Assembly: GCF_027359395.1 (NCBI RefSeq)
Contig: NZ_CP114778.1
Span: 1,116,001 to 1,180,000, forward strand
Source of the DNA: Prochlorococcus marinus str. MIT 1013
GTDB lineage: Bacteria; Cyanobacteriota; Cyanobacteriia; PCC-6307; Cyanobiaceae
Direction of reading: 5' to 3'
DNA: 64,000 bases
The first letter of the stretch is position 1; every line of letters starts with the position of its first letter. Below the pieces are notes generated by a model. The model did no database searches. It worked only from the letters and a program-made list of their open reading frames with translations, and had not been told where the DNA came from. Below are positions 7,663 to 15,424 of this stretch, one piece after another. The translations under genes and the position numbers were made by a program.

Positions 7663-9045
7663 ATGAGCAACACGCAAAAAGTACCGGTTACAATATTGAC
7701 TGGTTTTCTAGGATCTGGCAAAACAACCCTACTCAATCGAATCCTGAGCGAAGAGCACGGTAAAAAAATAGCTGTTATTGAGAATGAATATGGTGAAGTT
7801 GGCATTGATCAAGGATTAGTCATCAATGCTGATGAAGAGGTCTTCGAGATGTCCAATGGTTGCATTTGCTGCACCGTTCGGGGTGATCTTATTCGTGTAC
7901 TTGGAAACCTCATGAAGAGGCGAGACAAATTTGACTATGTATTAGTTGAAACCACTGGCCTTGCTGATCCTGGTCCTGTAGCTCAGACATTCTTTATGGA
8001 CGATGAAATCCGTGAGGAGTTTTCACTTGATGGAATAGTCACACTTGTTGATGCAGCCCATATAGAGCAACAACTTGGTCGAAGTGATGAGAGTTCGGAG
8101 CAAGTTGCCTTTGCTGACGTCCTTGTCCTAAATAAAACCGATCTAGTTTCAGATGAATCACTCGACAACTTAGAATCACGGCTACGCGATATGAATCGTA
8201 TGGCTCGTGTCATACGCAGTAAACAAGCAGACGTCTCAATTGATACTGTGCTAAATCTAAGTGCTTTTGATCTAGATCAAGTACTTCAGCGTCGTCCAAC
8301 TTTTCTTGAACCAGAATACCCATTTGAGTGGACAGGTGTTTTTTCACTTGAAAAAGGTCGCTATGAACTTACGCTCGAAGAAGGTCCAGACCCCACAATG
8401 TCTCTCGTCCAGTTATTAGACCAAGGTAAAAACGAGACAGCTCTTAACACAGGTGCTGAATCATGCGTGAGACTGTACGCAGAACAAGAACAACTTATGA
8501 ATCCAGGGGATTTGGTTCCAGTCGGCAAGCATGTGAGCCTTCAACTTCAATCCGAAGGGACTAAGTCCTTCTTCATAGATGTTGATAAGGCAAGGGATAT
8601 AGGTCTATTCACGCAACATACAGCCGAAGAATTTAATATGAAATTAACGAAAGTAAATACTCCTTCTACAGACGAGATAGATAATGATCAGAACATCTCT
8701 ACAATTTCTCCAATAGCTGAGAGGGTTTGGGTAGCTGAACACGAACACGATGACGAAGTAGGTTCATTCGCTATCGAGCGAGAGGGTGATGTAGATCCTG
8801 AGAAACTCAATAGATGGCTAAGTCGACTTTTGTCTGAGAAAGGTGTGGATATATTTCGCACTAAAGGTTTCATTAGTTATGCGGGTGAATCCAGGCGAAT
8901 AGTTTTTCAAGGTGTACACATGCTCTTCACAGCTCAACCTGATAAAGAATGGGGCAATGAACCTCGCCGCAACCAACTCGTCTTTATCGGTAGAAATCTT
9001 GATAAAGCAGAAATGAGTAAAGAGTTTGATAAATGTCTGGTATAG
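7663..9045 (+). CDS. COG0523 (CobW/ZNG-type) GTPase with inserted domain, putative zinc metallochaperone
   Basis: 460 residues. The G domain has Walker A GFLGSGKT (14-21), the family metal motif CICC (67-70), Walker B/switch region ETTGLADP (96-103) and NKTD (157-160). The CobW C-terminal domain is at about 365-445 (SFAIEREG ... GFISYAGESRRIVFQGVH). Between them, residues 219-332, is an insertion starting PFEWTGVFSLEKGRYELTL and ending GLFTQHTAEEFNMKL, which matches the extra domain of ZnuA encoded upstream. A short acidic/His stretch (AEHEHDDEVG) follows. Family members deliver zinc or other metals to client enzymes. The zinc context favours zinc over cobalt. It overlaps the WD40 gene by 13 bp. 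Confidence 0.88.
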   Translation: MSNTQKVPVTILTGFLGSGKTTLLNRILSEEHGKKIAVIENEYGEVGIDQGLVINADEEVFEMSNGCICCTVRGDLIRVLGNLMKRRDKFDYVLVETTGLADPGPVAQTFFMDDEIREEFSLDGIVTLVDAAHIEQQLGRSDESSEQVAFADVLVLNKTDLVSDESLDNLESRLRDMNRMARVIRSKQADVSIDTVLNLSAFDLDQVLQRRPTFLEPEYPFEWTGVFSLEKGRYELTLEEGPDPTMSLVQLLDQGKNETALNTGAESCVRLYAEQEQLMNPGDLVPVGKHVSLQLQSEGTKSFFIDVDKARDIGLFTQHTAEEFNMKLTKVNTPSTDEIDNDQNISTISPIAERVWVAEHEHDDEVGSFAIEREGDVDPEKLNRWLSRLLSEKGVDIFRTKGFISYAGESRRIVFQGVHMLFTAQPDKEWGNEPRRNQLVFIGRNLDKAEMSKEFDKCLV

Positions 9046-10106
9046 AAGCATTTAGTCCAAAGGGAATGCTTCATGAAGGTTGGTCTGCTCAAGTTGATGA
9101 CTATGCGATTGTCTGCGGCTGGGCACTACAAGGTAAAACCTTTTTAGTAGGTGATGTTGCTGGAGGTCTTTCCGCATTTGAGGGGAAATCTGGGAAGCTT
9201 ATTTGGCAATCAAAAGACATACATAAAGGTGGCTTACTAGCAATGTCTATTCATCCAGATGGAAATACTTTTGCAACTGCTGGCCAGGATGGACATGTAT
9301 GTATATGGGAAAGCAAAGAAGGTAAGTCAACTAAAAATTTGGAACTAGGGAAAGGATGGGTTGAACATATCAAGTGGTCCCAAGACGGAAAATTTTTAGC
9401 AGTAGTTTTTACTAAATACGTCTATGTTTTTGATGAAAACGGTCAGGAACATTGGCGATCAGAGGAGCATCCCAGTACTGTCAGCGCGATTTCATGGTCT
9501 AATTCCAATGAATTAGCCACAGCATGCTACGGCCAAGTAACTTTTTTTGATGTAGTTAACGACAACATCAATCAAAAGTTGGAATGGCGAGGTTCACTGG
9601 TATCTATGGTGCTTAGTCCAAATGGAGACATAGTGGCATGCGGCAGTCAGGATAATTCTGTTCATTTCTGGCGTCGTTCAACTGATCAAGATTCAGAGAT
9701 GACAGGCTACCCAGGTAAACCAAGCCATCTAGCTTTTGATCAAACCGGCACAGTCCTTGCTACCGGGGGTAGTGATCGAGTGACGGTTTGGAGTTTTCAA
9801 GGCGATGGTCCTGAGGGGACTGTGCCAGGAGAGTTAATTCTTCATACGGAACCCATTTCATGCCTTGCTTTCTCACACAGCGGGATGCTTTTAGCTTCTG
9901 GTGCGCGAGATGGTTCAGTTTTTTCTTGGTTTCTCCAAAAAGATGGTCAGGGTGATCCAGTTGGTGGTGCATTTGCAGGTGACCTTGTAAGCCAAATCGC
10001 TTGGCATCCTGATGACACTGCCTTGGCTGCAATAAATGCAAATGGAGGAATTACGGTTTGGGAGTTTAAGGTTCGGACAAAAACGCCAGCTCAAGGATTC
10101 GGATAA
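9033..10106 (+). CDS. WD40-repeat beta-propeller protein, partner gene of the COG0523 GTPase
   Basis: 357 residues composed of about seven WD-type blades, with recurring endings such as CIWESK, VYVFDEN, HFWRRS, TVWSFQ, FSWFLQ and TVWEFK, each preceded by an LA/VA-x-G/C strand. There is no signal peptide, so it should be cytoplasmic. WD40 propellers act as interaction scaffolds. The start codon lies inside the end of the GTPase gene (13-bp overlap), indicating translational coupling and suggesting that the two proteins act together. I cannot assign a partner beyond that. Confidence 0.82.
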   Translation: MSGIEAFSPKGMLHEGWSAQVDDYAIVCGWALQGKTFLVGDVAGGLSAFEGKSGKLIWQSKDIHKGGLLAMSIHPDGNTFATAGQDGHVCIWESKEGKSTKNLELGKGWVEHIKWSQDGKFLAVVFTKYVYVFDENGQEHWRSEEHPSTVSAISWSNSNELATACYGQVTFFDVVNDNINQKLEWRGSLVSMVLSPNGDIVACGSQDNSVHFWRRSTDQDSEMTGYPGKPSHLAFDQTGTVLATGGSDRVTVWSFQGDGPEGTVPGELILHTEPISCLAFSHSGMLLASGARDGSVFSWFLQKDGQGDPVGGAFAGDLVSQIAWHPDDTALAAINANGGITVWEFKVRTKTPAQGFG

Positions 10107-10252
10107 GGTCAAAATTTCTTATTTCCAATAGATACTCGAGAGCGGCTCGATTGCTATTGCTTAGAAAATTAAAAATTCAACAAGAGGAGTTTTTACTGAT
10201 GTATAAATATTCCACATAACTTATATATGGTTATATCCCACCAGAGGACTCA

Positions 10253-10396
10253 ATGAAAAAAACAATTCTTTGGCTTCAAGAATTACTCATTTCAATGGGA
10301 AATGCTCTATTTCATCCTTATAAAGAGAACTCACCTCCAAGTTTTGAGGCGCAGCCTTTCAAAGATGACCCTTACAAGAATCGAGGAATTGCATAG
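10253..10396 (+). CDS. Small conserved-looking hypothetical protein
   Basis: 47 residues, starting MKKTILWLQELLISMG and ending DDPYKNRGIA, with an AGAGGA ribosome-binding site five bases before the ATG. There is an amphipathic N-terminal helix and a Pro/Asp-rich tail. It is followed by a clear intrinsic terminator at 10424-10452, which supports a real monocistronic gene. Function unknown. Confidence 0.6.
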   Translation: MKKTILWLQELLISMGNALFHPYKENSPPSFEAQPFKDDPYKNRGIA

Positions 10397-10423
10397 GTTA
10401 AGGTCAAAATTATTTTAAATTTC

Positions 10424-10452
10424 AAAGAGGGGTCCCAATGGGCCTCTTTTTT
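10424..10452 (+). terminator. Intrinsic terminator
   Basis: Stem AAAGAGG (10424-10430) with CCTCTTT (10443-10449), extended by GGTCCC/TGGG pairs in the loop, followed by a T run. It ends the 47-residue gene. Confidence 0.8.
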
Positions 10453-10523
10453 ATTAGCTACTCACGAAAAGAAAAAGTAACTACCGAACCATAAAGAATT
10501 AGAGAATGTGCTTTAATGGTCCC

Positions 10524-10679
10524 ATGAATACACAGATTAAGAAGAAGTTAAGCACTAGCAAACCTGGCGTTAACTTAAAAAAAGCCGGCAACAAAAAACC
10601 TACTTGGCATTTTGAAGTAGAAGGTAGCGGTCAAAGAAAGAGATATTTAAGATCTCTAAGAGACAAATCTGTAGCTTAA
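10524..10679 (+). CDS. Small basic hypothetical protein
   Basis: 51 residues, strongly basic (MNTQIKKKLSTSK ... GQRKRYLRSLRDKSVA) with a WHFEVEG core. An in-frame ATG at 10506 (MCFNGP-) would lengthen it by six residues. Basic composition could fit nucleic-acid or ribosome contact, but there is no recognisable domain. Function unknown. Confidence 0.45.
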   Translation: MNTQIKKKLSTSKPGVNLKKAGNKKPTWHFEVEGSGQRKRYLRSLRDKSVA

Positions 10680-10823
10680 TTGTTAGCCTTTTAATAAAAC
10701 AACTTCATCCAAATCAAACATAATTGATAGCCAATCATGAGACGAAAAGTCCTTCTCTAATTATTGAACTGGGACTTTTAAGCGATTTAAAGTATCTAGA
10801 CATCAAAAACCTTAAAAAATTCT

Positions 10824-11453
10824 ATGAATTTAATAGCTAGTTATAGAAATAAAGGTTTTGAATCTGTTGCAGATGGTGTGATGTCATTTTTCGATCGTCG
10901 CACAGACTTGCATCGCACTGGAATCGCTTTTAGTGATGGATCAAATAATGATTCAGATCCTGCAAAAATTTCTACTGACATCAGCCTTGTAGCTATAGAT
11001 CGAACTGATCCAGAATCATTTGCTTTGTCTGAAGTGATAATAAGAGGAGTCAATGCTGGTCTTCAAAAATACCTTCAAGAACGGCCACTTTTTAGCGAAT
11101 GTGCTCCAGACAAATCTCTATTTGTTAATCCCATTTTCAACTTACAACGTTATGCTCCCGGAGAAGGTTTTAAGAAATGGCATTGTGATTGGACTATTAG
11201 CGAAGAAGCGACCGAACCAATTCACAGAGTCCTAGCATGGATTTTATATTGCAATGATGTCGATTCAGGAGGAACAGAATTCCACTGGCAGGAATATCAT
11301 GAGAAAGCTGAACGAGGAAAGCTAGTTATTTTTCCCGCTGGTCTTACACATATTCATAGAGGCCGAGTCAACAAGACTCATCAAAAAACAATTGCGACCG
11401 GATGGATCAATGCCGGTTCAAGAGATTCATACATTTCTAGACTGGCTAGTTAA
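10824..11453 (+). CDS. 2-oxoglutarate/Fe(II)-dependent oxygenase (prolyl 4-hydroxylase-like)
   Basis: 209 residues with the double-stranded beta-helix iron site: HxD at His120-Asp122 (KWHCDW), a distal His at 176 or 178 (LTHIHRG), and a basic residue about ten positions later (HQKTIATGW, Lys188) for the 2-oxoglutarate carboxylate. GGTEFHWQ (149-156) is the typical central strand. Such enzymes hydroxylate proteins or small molecules using O2 and 2-oxoglutarate. The substrate is unknown, and the gene stands alone between small genes. Confidence 0.8.
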   Translation: MNLIASYRNKGFESVADGVMSFFDRRTDLHRTGIAFSDGSNNDSDPAKISTDISLVAIDRTDPESFALSEVIIRGVNAGLQKYLQERPLFSECAPDKSLFVNPIFNLQRYAPGEGFKKWHCDWTISEEATEPIHRVLAWILYCNDVDSGGTEFHWQEYHEKAERGKLVIFPAGLTHIHRGRVNKTHQKTIATGWINAGSRDSYISRLAS

Positions 11454-11668
11454 AAAATTACTGAATTTAGTCAAATCAAAAGATCTCTTATGGGAAATAT
11501 TCATTCTGATTCCTTTTAATTGTTGAATGAATAACTAATTCAGAAGTAGATTGATAATAATTTTTGAAGAAGCTTCAACAGATTGGGAATCTATTGTGTA
11601 TTATCAAACAACGTTCAGCTCAATCTGAGTCGCAATTAGATTCAAGCCATGGAACGGGGACTTGAACA

Positions 11669-11824
11669 ATGAAAATCACTTCAATGGCTGAGCTAACTTA
11701 CAGAGGACTCAAATACACACAAACCAAATCAGCCAAGGGGGCACATGAAGTGCACTTGCAATATTGCGGTCATGAAATTATGAGTAAGAGAATCCATGAA
11801 GCGATGAAAGCCGAAATGGGTTAA
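11669..11824 (+). CDS. DUF4278 small protein
   Basis: 51 residues with the DUF4278 signature near the start (LTYRGLKYT) followed by a His/Cys-containing tail (HLQYCGHEIM). DUF4278 proteins are small, frequent in cyanobacteria, and of unknown function. The 215 bp before it hold no convincing gene. Confidence 0.7.
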   Translation: MKITSMAELTYRGLKYTQTKSAKGAHEVHLQYCGHEIMSKRIHEAMKAEMG

Positions 11825-11988
11825 CAAACAATAAAAACTTATTTTTGATAGAAGTATCATTATAAATTATACTTTTTAAACTTATTATTTTTATAAATAA
11901 TTAATCAAATAAATCTGACTATTTGGAATCAATAAATACAGATTTAATTTATTGATTCCTTTATTTGTATATTCCTTTCAGCTTAAAC

Positions 11989-12198
11989 ATGCAATATGAG
12001 CCAGGGACAATAGATTGTCACGTCTTTTTAGAATGCAAAGAGCAAATAGAAAAAATGCTACTTAGATTACATAAAGTAGACAATACTGAGCATATTTGCG
12101 ACCAACTTCAAGCTGTCTATCAACAAATAGAAGGTATGCACGAATTGAAAAAATTGAAACGAAAAAAAATTCTATCTAATCAAGAACTGATTAGATAA
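11989..12198 (+). CDS. Small hypothetical protein
   Basis: 69 residues from ATG 11989 (MQYEPGTIDCHVFLECK). A TTG at 11965 would add eight residues. It is predicted to be helical with a lysine-rich C-terminus (HELKKLKRKKIL). It has two cysteines near the start and another in the middle (HICDQL). No family recognised. Confidence 0.5.
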   Translation: MQYEPGTIDCHVFLECKEQIEKMLLRLHKVDNTEHICDQLQAVYQQIEGMHELKKLKRKKILSNQELIR

Positions 12199-12317
12199 AT
12201 TCATAAGATATACAAATTCTTGGTAGATTTTTAATTTTGTATCAATTAAGTCTTAACTTTTTCAACTAGATTGCCTATAACTGTTTTATCAGAGAACCCG
12301 TTCCAAAGTTTTCTGTA

Positions 12318-12358
12318 GGGAGGTCACCGCTACTGGGAAGGGCATTGACCTCTCTCCC
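12318..12358. ncRNA. Strong hairpin, candidate small RNA or terminator
   Basis: Arms GGGAGGTCA (12318-12326) and TGACCTC followed by TCTCCC (12346-12358) pair over 9 or more positions with a GC-rich loop. This is unusual in the AT-rich surroundings. No T-tract follows on the plus strand and no ORF spans it, so a structured RNA element between 12240 and 12360 is plausible. Confidence 0.35.
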
Positions 12359-12396
12359 CAATCTTGAACAAAAGAATATTTAAATTATTTAAATAT

Positions 12397-12603
12397 CTAA
12401 TTAAATCCTAGTTTTAAAGTGCCCCAAAGATCAAATGCACTAAATAAAAAAGCTATAAAAACCAAGTCCCATGCCTTCTGCTTAATAGCCCAGGGAGCAA
12501 AAAAGACCTCACCGATCCCATGGAGAGCTGCCCCTACCCCTAGATGATCTAAAACCAAAAGGCCATGGGATAATAAAAATAATCCGCTAGCAAAGTATCT
12601 CAA
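12397..12603 (-). CDS. Small membrane protein, unknown function
   Basis: 68 residues, almost entirely hydrophobic: one segment at about 2-20 (FASGLFLLSHGLLVLDHL), a central amphipathic part (GIGEVFFAPWAIKQKAWD), and a second segment VFIAFLFSAFDLWGTL. Probably two membrane helices. No family recognised. Confidence 0.5.
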   Translation of the reverse strand: MRYFASGLFLLSHGLLVLDHLGVGAALHGIGEVFFAPWAIKQKAWDLVFIAFLFSAFDLWGTLKLGFN

Positions 12604-12625
12604 AAATGTATCGTAGCTTATGAGT

Positions 12626-12736
12626 TTAATTTTTTTTTATGTTCGAAAAACTTATCGCTGATGCAGGGATAGATTTAAAAGCTTTAACCATTTCATCAAC
12701 CAAAAGTTTTTTATTTTTAATGCTTGATTTAGACAT
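12626..12736 (-). CDS. Possible tiny basic protein
   Basis: 36 codons (MSKSSIKNKKLLVDEMVKAF..., ending FSNIKKN). Lysine-rich and helical in pattern. The only support is an open frame with ATG in a 350-bp region that is otherwise empty. It could be chance. Confidence 0.3.
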   Translation of the reverse strand: MSKSSIKNKKLLVDEMVKAFKSIPASAISFSNIKKN

Positions 12737-12956
12737 GTGTTAGCAATATTTTATATGAGATAACTTATTAATATTTTTTATAATCTAATGTATCAATAGT
12801 TGCTTTGTTAGCCAAATAAAACAAAACATATTACTACTTTTAAGTATATTTAAATACTTTATTTTTTACTAAAAGCGAATGATTCTCCAAAAATGAATTA
12901 ATTACTACAGTTAGGAATATATATTCAAGTAATGTCTGAAACGAATAAAATTTTTG

Positions 12957-13466
12957 ATGAAACTCAATTTTGTACCGGTTAATATTTTTCGAGAGACTCC
13001 TGAAGTAACTTTTTTAGATGCCAGTGTTGAAGGTTCAAATGGTAGTGATGTTGTTATTCATAGAGGAGGCGCAACTTCACCTCCTGATTTAAATGGCTTT
13101 GAGCAATATTATGTACACCATCATCAAACAGATAACAATCTTGTACTTGAGGGAGATAGAACTTTCACACTATTAAATCCTCTATGGGATGAACCCCATC
13201 ACATAATTTATCTTCATAGATTAATGGGTGCACTTCAAATACCTATCGGTACATTTCATAGATCAATATCTGGAAAGGATGGAAGCATTGTTATCAATCA
13301 GGCCATTAGAGATCAACAATTTGAAGCGAATACAGAATTTAATCCTATAAGTATTGAAAACAGAATTGATCTACAACAAGCAAAATCTACAGAGCCTATT
13401 ATCTGGTTATGGAAAGATGGAGAAATTAAGAGAATAAAAGATTCTCTATTTTTAAAGGTAGCTTAA
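12957..13466 (+). CDS. Cupin-like protein
   Basis: 169 residues from ATG 12957 (a TTG immediately before is in frame). A cupin-like motif 1 is visible: YVHHHQTDNNLVLEGDRTF (HxH, four residues, then a glutamate-containing strand), with a later GTFHRSISG that could supply the third histidine of motif 2. Cupins bind a metal in a beta-barrel and are functionally diverse. The specific reaction is not evident, and the gene stands alone. Confidence 0.55.
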   Translation: MKLNFVPVNIFRETPEVTFLDASVEGSNGSDVVIHRGGATSPPDLNGFEQYYVHHHQTDNNLVLEGDRTFTLLNPLWDEPHHIIYLHRLMGALQIPIGTFHRSISGKDGSIVINQAIRDQQFEANTEFNPISIENRIDLQQAKSTEPIIWLWKDGEIKRIKDSLFLKVA

Positions 13467-13513
13467 ATAATAGTATATTTTAATAAAGGCTAATTCATTT
13501 GATATAAGAACAA

Positions 13514-13624
13514 CTAAGCAATATTTATTTTAGATATAATTCCTAGGAATAAAACAATCAATACACCTGACATCGCTAATCTCCCATGAACTATCTCAGT
13601 TCTACTTAGTCTTTCAAAAGACAT
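13514..13624 (-). CDS. High-light-inducible (Hli/Scp)-like mini protein
   Basis: 36 residues (MSFERLSRTEIVHGRLAMSG then a hydrophobic helix VLIVLFLGII). E-I-V-H-G-R-L-A-M-S-G matches the chlorophyll-binding ExxNGRxAMxG signature of Hli proteins, with His in place of the Asn ligand. One membrane helix is predicted. Hli proteins bind chlorophyll/carotenoid and protect photosystems. At 36 residues this one is very short and begins just before the motif. Confidence 0.7.
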   Translation of the reverse strand: MSFERLSRTEIVHGRLAMSGVLIVLFLGIISKINIA

Positions 13625-13819
13625 ATACTAAAAATAGATTGTTCAATTTATAACAAACTAAATGAATAAAGAAAGTATCAAAAAATGCATCTTAATGTTA
13701 ACTAAATGAATGAGTATTATTCATGAAAACTCAAAGACTAGTGTCCAAAAGATCTTGTATCTATTACGACAGACTAAAAATAGTATGCTAAATAAATATA
13801 AAAATAAACAAAGCTATAA

Positions 13820-13963
13820 ATGAGTCCACTCTTTAAGTGTCTTGGTTGTGGACAAAACATCGAAAGGTCAACAAAGACTTTTTGGACAAAAAAAGGTCAT
13901 ATTCTTTGCTCTACTTGCCAAGACAAAATAGAGAAAGAAACTGCTTTTGCCGAAACAAAATAG
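13820..13963 (+). CDS. Small zinc-ribbon protein
   Basis: 47 residues with two CxxC pairs: CLGC (7-10) and CSTC (30-33), spaced as in a treble-clef or zinc-ribbon fold, then an acidic helical tail (QDKIEKETAFAETK). It should bind one structural zinc. It ends one base before the convergent urtE stop. Function unknown. Confidence 0.6.
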   Translation: MSPLFKCLGCGQNIERSTKTFWTKKGHILCSTCQDKIEKETAFAETK

Positions 13964-13964
13964 A

Positions 13965-14672
13965 CTAAACACTAAGGAATTTCTCTACCACCGCTTTACT
14001 TAATTCACTAGTTGGGCCATTTGCGACTATCCCTCCTCGTTGCATTGCATAGTACCGATCTGCTTGCCTTACAAAATGCAGATGTTGCTCTACCAATAAA
14101 ACTCCAACACCAGTCTCACTAATGATCCTTCTAACTGCTGACTCAATATCTTGAACAATATTCGGTTGTATTCCTTCGGTTGGTTCGTCAAGTAAAAGTA
14201 ACTTTGGTTTTCCAAGCAATGCTCGTGCAATCGCAAGTTGTTGCTGTTGCCCACCGCTTAAATCACCTCCTTTACGAGCTAGAAATTGTTTTAAGACAGG
14301 AAAAAGTTCATATACAAGTTCATCAATCTTTTTATGCTTTGACAAACCTCCAGGCAACGCTTCCAAGCCAAGTTGAAGATTTTCCTCAACAGTTAAATAA
14401 GGTATTATTTCTCGTCCTTGAGGAACATAAGCGATTCCTGAACGAGCCCTTTGATGAGGTGGCTTTCTATTTACCAAATCTCCATTAAAAATAATCTCTC
14501 CACGCCTTGGAGTTAATAATCCTATTAAAGATTTAAGCAAAGTTGTTTTACCTACTCCATTTCGACCTATAAGACAAATCATCTCACCCTGATTGATATT
14601 CATATCGACATCTCTAAGAATATGACTCTCGCCATAGTAGGTATTCAAGCTTTTTATCTGAAGCATAGTCAT
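13965..14672 (-). CDS. urtE: Urea ABC transporter, ATPase subunit UrtE
   Basis: 235 residues of the LivF/UrtE type. Walker A GRNGVGKTT (about 37-45), signature LSGGQQQQ, Walker B LLLLDEPTEG followed by IQPN, and switch His in VEQHLHF are present. Last gene of urtABCDE; its ATG overlaps the urtD stop by one base. With UrtD it powers urea import. Confidence 0.92.
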   Translation of the reverse strand: MTMLQIKSLNTYYGESHILRDVDMNINQGEMICLIGRNGVGKTTLLKSLIGLLTPRRGEIIFNGDLVNRKPPHQRARSGIAYVPQGREIIPYLTVEENLQLGLEALPGGLSKHKKIDELVYELFPVLKQFLARKGGDLSGGQQQQLAIARALLGKPKLLLLDEPTEGIQPNIVQDIESAVRRIISETGVGVLLVEQHLHFVRQADRYYAMQRGGIVANGPTSELSKAVVEKFLSV

Positions 14673-15424
14673 TATTCTTCCTCCTCAGATTTGCCTAGAT
14701 AAACCTCTATCACTAAAGGATCTTTTTGTATATCGCTCATTGAACCCTCTTTCAATACATGACCTTGGTGTAAAACACTAACAGGGCAATCAAGTCTACG
14801 AATAAATTCCATATCATGATCAATGACTAAAACAGTATGATCGCCCGCTAAAGATTTAAGAAGATCAGCAGTTAAATCTGTTTCTTCATCAGTCAAGCCA
14901 GCTACAGGTTCATCAACAAGTAAAAGATCAGGATCTTGTCCAACTAGCATCGCAATCTCAAGCCATTGTTTTTGACCATGAGAAAGCGCTCCAGCCCTGA
15001 TATTGGCTTTTGATTGAAGGTTAACAATACTCATTAAGCGTTGAATTTCATCTAAGTTCTGAACCTTTAAACTATTCATTAACAACGACAAAGGAGTTTT
15101 AGGTCTACTAACTGATAGAGCTAGGTTTTCTTGTACCGATAGGTTTTCAAAAATCCTTGGACTTTGAAACTTTCTCCCAATCCCTTTACGCGCAATACGA
15201 AACTCTTTTTGACCAATCAAAGATTTTTCTTTGAAAATTACATCACCCTTAGTAGGTGCTACTTTTCCAGTTATTACATCTAAAAATGTGGTTTTACCTG
15301 CTCCATTGGGACCAATAACTGCTCTAAGATCCCCTTGATTCAAAACCAGATCAAGATCTCTGAGAGCAAGAAATCCTTCAAAACTAACTGAAATTTGTTT
15401 TAGCTCTAGTAATGGAGAAGTCAT
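14672..15424 (-). CDS. urtD: Urea ABC transporter, ATPase subunit UrtD
   Basis: 250 residues of the LivG/UrtD type. Walker A GPNGAGKTT, a signature varied to LSHGQKQW as in the UrtD/LivG family, Walker B LLLVDEPVAG followed by LTDEE, and VIDHDMEF switch region. It overlaps urtC by 4 bp and urtE by 1 bp, indicating tight translational coupling. Confidence 0.92.
   Translation of the reverse strand: MTSPLLELKQISVSFEGFLALRDLDLVLNQGDLRAVIGPNGAGKTTFLDVITGKVAPTKGDVIFKEKSLIGQKEFRIARKGIGRKFQSPRIFENLSVQENLALSVSRPKTPLSLLMNSLKVQNLDEIQRLMSIVNLQSKANIRAGALSHGQKQWLEIAMLVGQDPDLLLVDEPVAGLTDEETDLTADLLKSLAGDHTVLVIDHDMEFIRRLDCPVSVLHQGHVLKEGSMSDIQKDPLVIEVYLGKSEEEE

Noticed and set aside
12000-12400. Possible tRNA or 6S RNA at the 12.3 kb hairpin
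   Set aside because: No cloverleaf, no T-loop and no 6S-like open bubble could be traced.
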